DNA from: Clostridia bacterium
GTDB lineage: Bacteria > Bacillota_A > Clostridia > Christensenellales > Aristaeellaceae
DNA: 48,520 bases
Direction: 5' to 3'
Assembly (NCBI GenBank): GCA_017481065.1
Contig: JAFUPT010000094.1
Coordinates: forward strand, 1-48,520
Shown here: positions 37,355 to 45,289 of the stretch, piece by piece
Numbering within the stretch: position 1 is the first letter of the stretch
How the letters are laid out: each line of letters opens with the position of its first letter
Notes under the pieces: generated by a model
Database searches by the model: none
What the model saw: only the letters and a program-made list of their open reading frames with translations
What the model was told of the DNA's origin: nothing
Made by a program: the position numbers and the translations under genes

Positions 37355-37945
37355 ATGAGCAAAATCTGGGGATATGCCAGATGCAGCACCAACGAAGATA
37401 AACAGGACATCACGCGCCAAATCAGGGAACTGAAAGCTGCAGGCGCAGAACAGGTGATTCATGAATACGAACATGGTGATGCTAAGGTGAAAGAAAACCT
37501 GCAGATGCTTTTGGACAGCGCAGAAGCTGGTGATACAATCATCACACTGGAAGTCAGCCGCCTGAGCCGCAGCACAAAACAACTGTGTAGCATTATCGAC
37601 ATCATCAAAGAGAAGCACCTGCGGTTGATCATCGTCGGTAGCATTACTATCGATTGTCGCAAAGGCGATATCGATCCAATGTCCAAAGCCTTCCTTGAAA
37701 TGAGCGGCGTTTTCGCAGAACTGGAGCTCTCCATGATCCGAGCCCGTGTCAAATCTGGAATGCAGAATGCACGTGAAAAGGGGAAACGCCTTGGGCGCAA
37801 ACCGACCACCAAAGATGATATTCCCGCAGTATTCTACAAGCACTATCCGGCTTTTATGTCCGGCACACTGAATGTATCAGAGCTGGCAAGGATATGTGGG
37901 TTGAGCAGGCCGACGGTATATAAGTATTTGAGGATACTGACATAA
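37355..37945 (+). CDS. Serine recombinase (resolvase/invertase family)
   Basis: 196 residues, RBS AGGAGG. N-terminal catalytic domain with WGYARCSTNEDKQ (catalytic Ser11), LEVSRLSRSTKQL, and FLEMSGVFAELELSMIRARVKSGMQNAREKGKRLGR; C-terminal HTH (LNVSELARICGLSRPTVYKYL). This is the small resolvase/invertase size, so it probably resolves multimers or inverts a nearby segment. I found no clear inverted res/hix-type pair nearby. Confidence 0.93.
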   Translation: MSKIWGYARCSTNEDKQDITRQIRELKAAGAEQVIHEYEHGDAKVKENLQMLLDSAEAGDTIITLEVSRLSRSTKQLCSIIDIIKEKHLRLIIVGSITIDCRKGDIDPMSKAFLEMSGVFAELELSMIRARVKSGMQNAREKGKRLGRKPTTKDDIPAVFYKHYPAFMSGTLNVSELARICGLSRPTVYKYLRILT

Positions 37946-37980
37946 AAACAAACTTGCGATGAATTCGCAAGCTTGTTTTT
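37946..37980. terminator. Bidirectional terminator between recombinase and defence operon
   Basis: AAACAAACTTGCGA/TTCGCAAGCTTGTTT stem with TTTT on the plus side; it lies between convergent stops at 37945 and 37987. Confidence 0.85.
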
Positions 37981-37986
37981 AATGAA

Positions 37987-38760
37987 TTATGGCTGACCTA
38001 GCATTGTCAATGCTGCTGTGCCTAGCAGTTGGACGACTGCGCCATAAAACCAACCATGCTTTTCCATATGATCTGAGATTCTTTGAAAAAGTCTTTTCTG
38101 TTTTGGGATAGTACGACTGGTTTCAATATTCGAAATCAATTCTTTTACTTCTTCAAGTAAGTCATAGAGGACTTCTTTTTCCTCTCCACCATTTTCGTCG
38201 ATCAATTGCTTAATTTTTTGAACTGAGTTATCGACAGATAATGTTGAATTCGACACATCTCCATAAACGAGATTTCCATAGTTGTTTATGATACTTTGTG
38301 CTTTTTCTTCTTCGTGCTTTTTTTGCAAAGCAAGTGCTTGTTCTTTGCTGTCAAAATACGACAAGGCCTGTGGAAGAAGAATTAGATAATTTGTGCTGAT
38401 ATACATTTCAAGCCCATTGATCATTCCGTAGTTTTTCAGCTTTTCTAGTTCGGTTTCCAATGAAGCTTGGATATATGCAGGGAAAATATCATCACAGAAT
38501 TCAACACGGTTGTCATCTGAGCGTTCACAGGTAAGCAAAATACGCAAAGTATCTTCTGCAGTTGCGTCCATAATACGTAATCCTTCAATGATGGGCTGTC
38601 CATTTACAACAGAATATGCAGTATCTCGAATACCTTGCTTTCTTATTGCGTTTCTGGTTTCGCGTGCTTGGCGCTGCTCATCTCTGCGCTGGCGATCTGC
38701 TAATTGTTTTGCTTGCCGCATTTGCTTTTCTATCTGTTTTTCAAGCATCGACTTAGGCAT
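37987..38760 (-). CDS. Coiled-coil protein of the defence operon, unknown function
   Basis: 257 residues from ATG at 38760 (GAGGTG upstream; a GTG at 38769 is less likely). The N-terminal 45 residues are a basic coiled coil (QIEKQMRQAKQLADRQRRDEQRQARE). A middle region (about 60-140) contains an apparent winged-helix-like segment. A GNLVYGDVSNSTLSVDNSV beta-type repeat is followed by an acidic helix, and the last 25 residues (WFYGAVVQLLGTAALTMLG) are hydrophobic. It is the last gene of the Type I operon. It may be membrane-associated; no family recognised. Confidence 0.65.
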   Translation of the reverse strand: MPKSMLEKQIEKQMRQAKQLADRQRRDEQRQARETRNAIRKQGIRDTAYSVVNGQPIIEGLRIMDATAEDTLRILLTCERSDDNRVEFCDDIFPAYIQASLETELEKLKNYGMINGLEMYISTNYLILLPQALSYFDSKEQALALQKKHEEEKAQSIINNYGNLVYGDVSNSTLSVDNSVQKIKQLIDENGGEEKEVLYDLLEEVKELISNIETSRTIPKQKRLFQRISDHMEKHGWFYGAVVQLLGTAALTMLGQP

Positions 38761-38816
38761 TTGTTTCACCTCATTTCACCTGTTCATACAGTAGCGGGAT
38801 TTCTTCCGGTTTGCTG

Positions 38817-39269
38817 TTAGAATTCTTCAGGAATTTCCAACCCAAAGTGCAAAGAATGTCTTTCTTCAATCTTCTTCAGTTGGTAGCGAAAGGCCGATCT
38901 GAATTCCTTCATTGCTGTATCAAAGCGACTATTTTCCCAGTGCTTTCCATCCAGCTTATAAATCAAATGTGGAACGTCATCTTCGCGGGTAGAATCCAAA
39001 AAGTTATTGCATGCACCAATCATACTGCGGACGATTTCCAAATCCTCCTGCCCCAAAGCCGCATCTTTGACAATCTCGGTCAGAGTACGCTTGATTTCCA
39101 ATGTGGATTGAATGCATTCGCTTTTCAATTCCATTTCATGTGGATTTACCAGAATGCGCTTGGACTCCAAATAAATCATCAAATACTGAAAGCATTCTTT
39201 TGCAGTTGTATTCTGATCCCATGATAATCCGCCGAATGGAAGGCTAATTCCCGTCAATCTGTATTTCAT
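38817..39269 (-). CDS. Defence-operon protein, DUF6650-like
   Basis: 150 residues. The start MKYRLTGISLPFGGLSWD matches, from memory, the TGISTPFGGxSW opening of DUF6650 proteins; the remainder is helical (LTEIVKDAALGQEDLEIVRSMIGACNNFLD). The family is found beside restriction and abortive-infection genes. It lies between the HEPN-like and coiled-coil genes. Enzymatic activity cannot be assigned. Confidence 0.6.
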   Translation of the reverse strand: MKYRLTGISLPFGGLSWDQNTTAKECFQYLMIYLESKRILVNPHEMELKSECIQSTLEIKRTLTEIVKDAALGQEDLEIVRSMIGACNNFLDSTREDDVPHLIYKLDGKHWENSRFDTAMKEFRSAFRYQLKKIEERHSLHFGLEIPEEF

Positions 39270-39299
39270 TCCAACGATACTCCTTATTGAGACTATTGC

Positions 39300-39755
39300 T
39301 CAAAAGCCTGCAAAAGGTGACAACTCTGCGATATCGTGAATAAGTTGTTCAAATGATTCTTTGCTCCAGAAACGAGGATGTAAATGCCCATGAAGGACAT
39401 TGTTCCTGCCATTTTCGCTTTGCAAATCATTGGATTCGTACATGAAATATTTTTTGACTTTATTAAGCAACTCTACATACTCTTTGTTGTCTGCATTTTC
39501 TGCGATTGCAAGATTGATTAATTTCCTTCCACGCTTGAAGTTATTGGGTTTTCTTTCTCTATCAAAAAAAGGCATACCATATTCTGGCGTTGTTGACCGA
39601 ATCATCTCCTCAAGATAAGTAAATGCAAATGGTGTCAATACAGAATACGACTCTGGGATACGTGAATAAATGTCTTTAACCACAGCCCAATCTGGTGCCC
39701 AATTCCAAAAGTGTGCATAATCAAGAATGATTTCGAAATCATCAAACACAGACAT
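39300..39755 (-). CDS. HEPN-like protein with RNxxxHG motif
   Basis: 151 residues from ATG at 39755 with GAGGTG 7 nt upstream (GTG at 39764 is possible). It is almost all helical. Near the C-terminus GRNNVLHGHLHPRFW gives the Rx4H (RNxxxHG) motif that forms the active site of HEPN ribonucleases. Proteins of this type act as toxins or abortive-infection effectors. Its gene directly follows hsdS (11-nt spacing), so it may be held in check by the intact restriction complex; inference. Confidence 0.65.
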   Translation of the reverse strand: MSVFDDFEIILDYAHFWNWAPDWAVVKDIYSRIPESYSVLTPFAFTYLEEMIRSTTPEYGMPFFDRERKPNNFKRGRKLINLAIAENADNKEYVELLNKVKKYFMYESNDLQSENGRNNVLHGHLHPRFWSKESFEQLIHDIAELSPFAGF

Positions 39756-39765
39756 GGATGTCACC

Positions 39766-41244
39766 TCATTTTAGCCGTTCACACAACGGCAGGATTTCTT
39801 CCAGTTTGGAGACGATGCGTTTTTGTTCGGCAAGGGGTGGGAGCGGGATAATTAGATTTCGTATCGCTTCCTGAAAAAGATTTGCTTGAGCAGTTTGTTT
39901 TGTTTTAGAACGAATCTGTTCTTGTACGGTTTCAGATTGGATAGCATACATTAAGTATTTGCTGTTGATAAAAATTGGAGATATCATTGCGGCACTTCGC
40001 ACCATGACATACTTATTATCATCTTCGATAACGGCACACCTTCCGACACTACCTGAACAAGAAATCAGTATATCATTTCTCTGCGGATTACAGCGAGTAG
40101 AGATTTTCTCGTACTCTTCTCTGTCGACATAATCAACATTATCCAGAAGAACAAAACCGTCTCGAACATTTCTGGCAGATAATAGATAATATCCATCATA
40201 ACTATCAATACGCCGTGGTGTCTTGTGTTCTCCATCCGTGATTTTTTTACTTACCTCATTTAGTTTTGCCCATTTCCAATTCTCCGGAATGTCGAAGGGG
40301 AGTTCGTCTTCGGTGATTTCGGGGAGGGGCTTTTCTTTTTTGATGGCACCGGATTTGATGAGGGCTTGCTTTTCGGCTTGGATTTGGCGGTAGAGGTCTT
40401 CGCCGGTGCCTTCTTCGGGGCGCTGTTCGACCAGCTTGCCCTGAATGGCCATCTGTAGGATGGATTTCTGCATGTCAACAGGGAAACGCTTGTTGAAGTC
40501 TTCCAGCTTGCTCCATGCATTTTCGTAGCGGTCGATATACGGTAGAAGTTCTTCGATCTTGGCTACGATGCGCTTTTGCTCAGCAAGAGGTGGAATAGGA
40601 AGGAATAATTCCTGAATTCTTTTAATAGCCAGCTTTGGTTGGCCGACTTTTGTAGTCGCATCAATAATCTGCTGTTGTATGAGTGAAGACTCCAAGCACT
40701 TTATTAGCCAATCTTGATCCAATATCTGAAACACAAGCCTGTCAGCGTTTTCGGTAAGGTTTGCCCCATCTATTTCTGGAGGGATTTTTCCCACTCTGCC
40801 AATTGTTCCGGCAACAGTGATGTAAATATCCTCTTTGTGTATTATATAGCGAGAAATAGAAGGATAGATGTCTTTGGGAACATACATAAGATTCTCGGCC
40901 AAAACACTTCCGTTCTTCATATCAGAAACACGGATATACGTGTATCCTGTATTTTCAGTAGTTAACGTTCTGCCTGCTGGTATTCTTTTTCCACCTAAAA
41001 CAGATGCTATATTTCCAAGCCTAGTCCATATCCAGTTTTCCGGAACATCAAACGGAACTTCAGTTTCGGAAACTTCGGGAAGAGGTTTCTCTTTTTTGAG
41101 AGATCCAGCTTTTATCATACGCTGCTTTTCTTCCTGAATCTGCTGATACAGTTCTTCGCCTGTACCTTCCTCTGCTCTCTGCTCAACCAGCTTTCCCTGA
41201 ATTGCCAGCTGCAAAATGCTGTTCTTCAATTCCTGCGGCGTCAT
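39766..41244 (-). CDS. hsdS: Type I restriction-modification specificity subunit HsdS
   Basis: 492 residues. Two target-recognition halves, each starting with a conserved PFDVPENWIWTRLG or PFDIPENWKWAKLN block and ending with a helical spacer (LPPLAEQKRIVAKIEELLPYIDRY; LPPLAEQKRIVSKLEEILP). The repeated AIQGKLVEQRxEEGTGEELY segment precedes each half. Together with HsdM it recognises a bipartite DNA site. It overlaps hsdM by 4 nt. Recognition domains are AT-rich, while the central spacer is GC-rich. Confidence 0.95.
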   Translation of the reverse strand: MTPQELKNSILQLAIQGKLVEQRAEEGTGEELYQQIQEEKQRMIKAGSLKKEKPLPEVSETEVPFDVPENWIWTRLGNIASVLGGKRIPAGRTLTTENTGYTYIRVSDMKNGSVLAENLMYVPKDIYPSISRYIIHKEDIYITVAGTIGRVGKIPPEIDGANLTENADRLVFQILDQDWLIKCLESSLIQQQIIDATTKVGQPKLAIKRIQELFLPIPPLAEQKRIVAKIEELLPYIDRYENAWSKLEDFNKRFPVDMQKSILQMAIQGKLVEQRPEEGTGEDLYRQIQAEKQALIKSGAIKKEKPLPEITEDELPFDIPENWKWAKLNEVSKKITDGEHKTPRRIDSYDGYYLLSARNVRDGFVLLDNVDYVDREEYEKISTRCNPQRNDILISCSGSVGRCAVIEDDNKYVMVRSAAMISPIFINSKYLMYAIQSETVQEQIRSKTKQTAQANLFQEAIRNLIIPLPPLAEQKRIVSKLEEILPLCERLK

Positions 41245-42719
41245 GCCTGTTCACCTCCGAGCAGGGCGGTGATGTCTGCGAGGACGCGGTCGATCTCTGC
41301 GTTCAGAGAGGCGCGTTCCTCCTGATAGCGCTGGATCAGATCCATCGGGTCGAGGATTTCCTCTTCGATGTGGGGATAGCCGCACTGATCCAGATTGTAG
41401 CCCAGTTCATCGGTCAGCTGGGCGGCGGTGTACTTCTTCGCCTTGTTGAAGCCATCCACGCTGATCTCCTGACGGTTGTTCCACCATTCCACCACCGGCG
41501 CGAAATGCTCCAGCTTCATGGGTTTGGTCTTGGAGAAATGTTTGTAGCCGTCCGGCATGTCTAGACGGTAGAACCAGGTCTCTTCGGTGGGATGGGTACG
41601 GTCGAAGAAGAGCACGTTGGTGGTGATGGAAGTGTACGGCGAAAAGACGCTGCCCGGCATACGCACGATGGTATGCAGGTTGAACTCGCTGAGCAGCTTC
41701 TTTTTCAGATTCACTTTTGCGTTGTCCGTGCCAAACAGGAAGCCGTCCGGCAGGATGACCGCCGCGCGACCGTTCTTCTTCAGACGGTACATGATGACCG
41801 CCATGAACAAGTCGGCGGTTTCGGAGCTGGCGAGGTCTGCCGGGAAGTGGTTCTTCACGTCCGCCTTTTCGCTGCCGCCGTAGGGCGGGTTCATCAGAAT
41901 GACGTCGAATTGATCATCCACGGTGTAGTCGAGGACATCGCGCAGCAGGGTGTTGTCGTGGAAGACGCGCGGAATATCCAGCCCGTGCAGCAGCAGGTTG
42001 GTGATGCAGAGCATGTAGGGGAACTGCTTTTTCTCGATACCATAGACGGAATTGCCGTACTTCTGCGCATCGGCAGTGCTTTCCACCTGCTTCTGAAGCT
42101 GTTTGAGCCAACTGGTGATAAAGCCGCCGGTACCGCAGGCAAAGTCCGCCATCTGTTCGCCGATCTTGGGCTTGATCATCTGCGCCATGAAGTCGGTAAC
42201 GGCGCGGGGTGTGTAGAATTCACCTGCAGAACCTGCGCTCTGCAGCTCCTTCAGGATGGATTCGTAGATTTCGCCGAAAGCATGGCTCTCCTCGTAATCA
42301 CCGAGATCCAGTTCATCGATGACGTTGATGACCTGGCGCAGCAGGACGCCGTCTTTCATGTAGTTGTTGGCGTCTGCAAAGGTAGTCTGTACGATGGCCT
42401 TTTTGATGGGTGTAGTTGCATCGACCGGAAGCCTCTTCAGCGTTGGGAACAGGGTATTGTTCACGAAGTTCAGCAGCTGTTCACCAGTCAAGGCCTTGCC
42501 GGATTTATCATCATGGGCCCAATTTGCCCAGCGGCATGCTTCGGGGATGATGGAGATATAACCTTCATCATCGAATTCCCAATCCTGTTCCTTTGCATCA
42601 TATACCTTCAGAAAGAGCATCCAGGCGATCTGTTCGATGCGTTGGGCGTCGCCGTTGATACCGGCGTCGTTGCGCATGATGTCGCGGAGTCTCTTTACGA
42701 ATCCAGTAAGGTTGCTCAT
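41241..42719 (-). CDS. hsdM: Type I restriction-modification methyltransferase HsdM
   Basis: 492 residues. HsdM_N helical domain (1-150), then the N6-adenine methylase core: ADFACGTGGF (motif I, SAM binding) and NPPYGG (motif IV, catalysis), with the GSAGEFYTPRAV lead-in typical of HsdM. It methylates adenine in the HsdS-defined site to protect host DNA. It is downstream of the DUF262 gene and overlaps hsdS. Confidence 0.96.
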   Translation of the reverse strand: MSNLTGFVKRLRDIMRNDAGINGDAQRIEQIAWMLFLKVYDAKEQDWEFDDEGYISIIPEACRWANWAHDDKSGKALTGEQLLNFVNNTLFPTLKRLPVDATTPIKKAIVQTTFADANNYMKDGVLLRQVINVIDELDLGDYEESHAFGEIYESILKELQSAGSAGEFYTPRAVTDFMAQMIKPKIGEQMADFACGTGGFITSWLKQLQKQVESTADAQKYGNSVYGIEKKQFPYMLCITNLLLHGLDIPRVFHDNTLLRDVLDYTVDDQFDVILMNPPYGGSEKADVKNHFPADLASSETADLFMAVIMYRLKKNGRAAVILPDGFLFGTDNAKVNLKKKLLSEFNLHTIVRMPGSVFSPYTSITTNVLFFDRTHPTEETWFYRLDMPDGYKHFSKTKPMKLEHFAPVVEWWNNRQEISVDGFNKAKKYTAAQLTDELGYNLDQCGYPHIEEEILDPMDLIQRYQEERASLNAEIDRVLADITALLGGEQA

Positions 42720-42731
42720 GGTTATAACCTC

Positions 42732-45272
42732 TTAGTATTTTTTCTTGAGATATGGAACAATGACATCGAAAAATTTCTTGCTCCATTCTGCATGGAATTT
42801 TGCCATCTGTGTCCAGTCAGTTTCATTTTCGATACTGACATCGTTTAGAATGATAGAAATAGTGGAGGCCTTCGCATCATTCAGTCGATTCCAGTTCAGA
42901 GGAGTGCTGAGAACTGCTTCGATTTCTGTTTTGTTTGCATACAGATAGTCAAAGGCTTCCTTATTGCGATCTTTGCTCGAATTTCCTAGATACAATTCGA
43001 TGCGCGCCATGTTGTAGTTGGCAACACAGGAGATACTGAAACCGCCAATTCCAAAGAAGCCGTTCATCCAGTTTTCCTTGGAGCCGGTACAGTTGCTGAA
43101 AGAACCTTGTTCACCATGTGCCTGCTGAATATAAGGCAAGGCGAAATTCCAGTAACGCCGTCTCAGTTCATAACGAGTACCTTCTTCGGCTGCGTTATCG
43201 GCGTCCTTATCTTTCAGATAGAAAATGAGGTCTTCAGGATTTGCACCATAGGCCTTGAAGAATCTTCGCAGCATAGAAATTTTGGTTGTGGTGCTGGTGT
43301 TTCTTTCTACGAAGATGTCAGCGTCGATTTGCAGAGTGTTGCGCAGATCACTCGGATTGTGGCTTACATAGACGCTCAGTTCGTTTTCCGGATCGCGAGT
43401 GTATGCAAGATGAGAGAGAACAGACGTATCTTCAGCGTGAAGAATCTTCAGAATTTGCTCCATCATGTTGATCCAGCTTGAGACAGGCTGTTCGGTATTC
43501 TTATAGCCAAAACGAATGATGTCGCGTCCGCTCAGATCTACATCATCCTCCAGAGAATAAGAATCCATCTGTTTTTCAGTGGATACATATTCTGTTTCAG
43601 GCATAGCCCAGATCGTAAGGGCACGGTTCATCAGAAGCTGATTGCGTTTTTCGAGTTCAGTAAGTCCCCAACTTGACTGAGCAGCGACCCAGGTATTCAG
43701 GCGCAGCCCGCTTTCTGCGAAACCGTTTTGCATGTCACGCTTTTCGGAGAACGGACTGTTGCTGTATTTGGAATTGTAGCCTGTAAGCGTCAGGTTTGCG
43801 ATGCGGTCAATCCACTGTGCATGGATCTGTTCGTAATCAGCGCCCAGCTCCTTTGCCCAAATCGGCGTCAGATTCTGTGGCATGATATGTTCGATGGAAT
43901 AGACGCCTTCATCACAATGACGATAGATGTCTTTATCTTCAATCGTGCCATAGTTTTCGTAACGTTCAAGGATATAGATCTTGTTTTTGCTGTTCATCTT
44001 ATAAACAGGACGTACAGCGAAAGCATCAATGAATTCTGCATCATCAGGGAAACGACCTCGATCGCTCTTGGAAAGCAGAGCATACTTGAATTTCTCCAAG
44101 TAGTTTTCATCTGAACCGTCAAAACGGATGATTTCCCGATGAAGCATAAGGAAAATCTTGTTCAAAGCATTTGTGGGCAAATCACAGATACTTCTACGGA
44201 ACAGATAATTCTCTGTGTAGAGGAAAATCTCGCGAGCTTCGACCAGTGTAATTCTGCCAGAGGCTTGCATGCGAAGCACTTCAAGGAAGAAGGGGCGGGT
44301 GATTGTTGTTTCAAGACGATTCAAGCGATGGATGCATGCGTTCAGCTGTTTGTCGGCAGTTTTACCCTTCAAAAGGGTTTCGTACCATTTTGCATATGCA
44401 AGCAGATCCTGAAGCAGTGCTTCTGTTGCAATATCACAGCTGCCAACATAGTCTTTGAATGTCTTATATACTTTGCTGATGGAAGGAATCAGCTGCTGTT
44501 TGATACTCAGATAATCTCGAACGAAGAGTGTAACATCGTAATCTGTGCAGACTTCGATCCTGTTCCAATACTTTTCATAGAATTCCGTCTGTTGAGTTGT
44601 GGGCAGTCCCATGAGAATGTAATTACGGATTTTATCGCCCTCACTCAAAGCAACACCGGTGGAATTCAGGCTTTCGAAAATCAACTGCGGATTGTCATCA
44701 TAGGTCAATTCGATATTGATGATTTCCAGGGTAAAGAGAGCATCATATAGCTCATCAATGGTAAGTTCCTCTTTTTGAATGCGATTGTAGAAATATGTAT
44801 AATTCTGGGTCAGGTTGGAATTGCGTACATGCTCTTCTTCAGATTCGAACAGCCGGTCAAATGCATTTCTATCATTCTTCACCGGCTTAAGCTTGATTCG
44901 AGTTTCCTTTGGCTGATGCTTATCTACAAGATAATCCTCGAAGATTTCCTGTGCCATGGTTTCCGTCTGAGGAACAACCTTACCCTGTTTCAAAAGATTA
45001 TACATTGCAAGCAAAAGCAGCGAAACAGTAGTCAGTCTCTGCTGACCATCGATTACCAGATATTCTGTATATCGACCGTTAGGCTGATAGGAAGAAACGA
45101 TACTTCCGAAGAAATGACTCCTGCGGTTGGTTTTGACTACGGTGACCAAGTCATCGTAAAGCTGTTTGCAATTCTCAGTTTTCCAGTCGTAATTGCGCTG
45201 ATAAACTGGAATTACAAAGCGCTTTTTAGAGCCTTCCATGTATTCAAGAAGTTTTGCTTCAGAACCTCTCAT
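42732..45272 (-). CDS. GmrSD-type DUF262/DUF1524 protein with C-terminal DUF4268 domain
   Basis: 846 residues. DUF262 (about 5-240): IPVYQRNYDW and VIDGQQRLTT, the nucleotide-binding Q-R motif of GmrS. DUF1524 (about 430-560): YSIEHIMPQNL and NLTLTGYNSKYSNSPF, the HNH-type nuclease of GmrD. Residues about 700-846 (YWNFALPYIQQ to FFDVIVPYL) resemble DUF4268. Relatives cut DNA with modified bases (Type IV restriction, BrxU/GmrSD). Here it is embedded between hsdR and hsdM and is co-oriented, adding protection against phages that evade Type I restriction by base modification. Confidence 0.92.
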   Translation of the reverse strand: MRGSEAKLLEYMEGSKKRFVIPVYQRNYDWKTENCKQLYDDLVTVVKTNRRSHFFGSIVSSYQPNGRYTEYLVIDGQQRLTTVSLLLLAMYNLLKQGKVVPQTETMAQEIFEDYLVDKHQPKETRIKLKPVKNDRNAFDRLFESEEEHVRNSNLTQNYTYFYNRIQKEELTIDELYDALFTLEIINIELTYDDNPQLIFESLNSTGVALSEGDKIRNYILMGLPTTQQTEFYEKYWNRIEVCTDYDVTLFVRDYLSIKQQLIPSISKVYKTFKDYVGSCDIATEALLQDLLAYAKWYETLLKGKTADKQLNACIHRLNRLETTITRPFFLEVLRMQASGRITLVEAREIFLYTENYLFRRSICDLPTNALNKIFLMLHREIIRFDGSDENYLEKFKYALLSKSDRGRFPDDAEFIDAFAVRPVYKMNSKNKIYILERYENYGTIEDKDIYRHCDEGVYSIEHIMPQNLTPIWAKELGADYEQIHAQWIDRIANLTLTGYNSKYSNSPFSEKRDMQNGFAESGLRLNTWVAAQSSWGLTELEKRNQLLMNRALTIWAMPETEYVSTEKQMDSYSLEDDVDLSGRDIIRFGYKNTEQPVSSWINMMEQILKILHAEDTSVLSHLAYTRDPENELSVYVSHNPSDLRNTLQIDADIFVERNTSTTTKISMLRRFFKAYGANPEDLIFYLKDKDADNAAEEGTRYELRRRYWNFALPYIQQAHGEQGSFSNCTGSKENWMNGFFGIGGFSISCVANYNMARIELYLGNSSKDRNKEAFDYLYANKTEIEAVLSTPLNWNRLNDAKASTISIILNDVSIENETDWTQMAKFHAEWSKKFFDVIVPYLKKKY

Positions 45273-45289
45273 TTTTATATCTCCTTTAA

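Noticed and set aside
37355..41244. Serine recombinase inverting hsdS (phase-variable specificity)
   Set aside because: hsdS halves are direct, not inverted, repeats at the DNA level; there is a single hsdS, and no inverted pair flanks it.
41592..42848. A 418-codon open frame on the plus strand
   Set aside because: It is antisense to hsdM; no RBS or recognisable motif.
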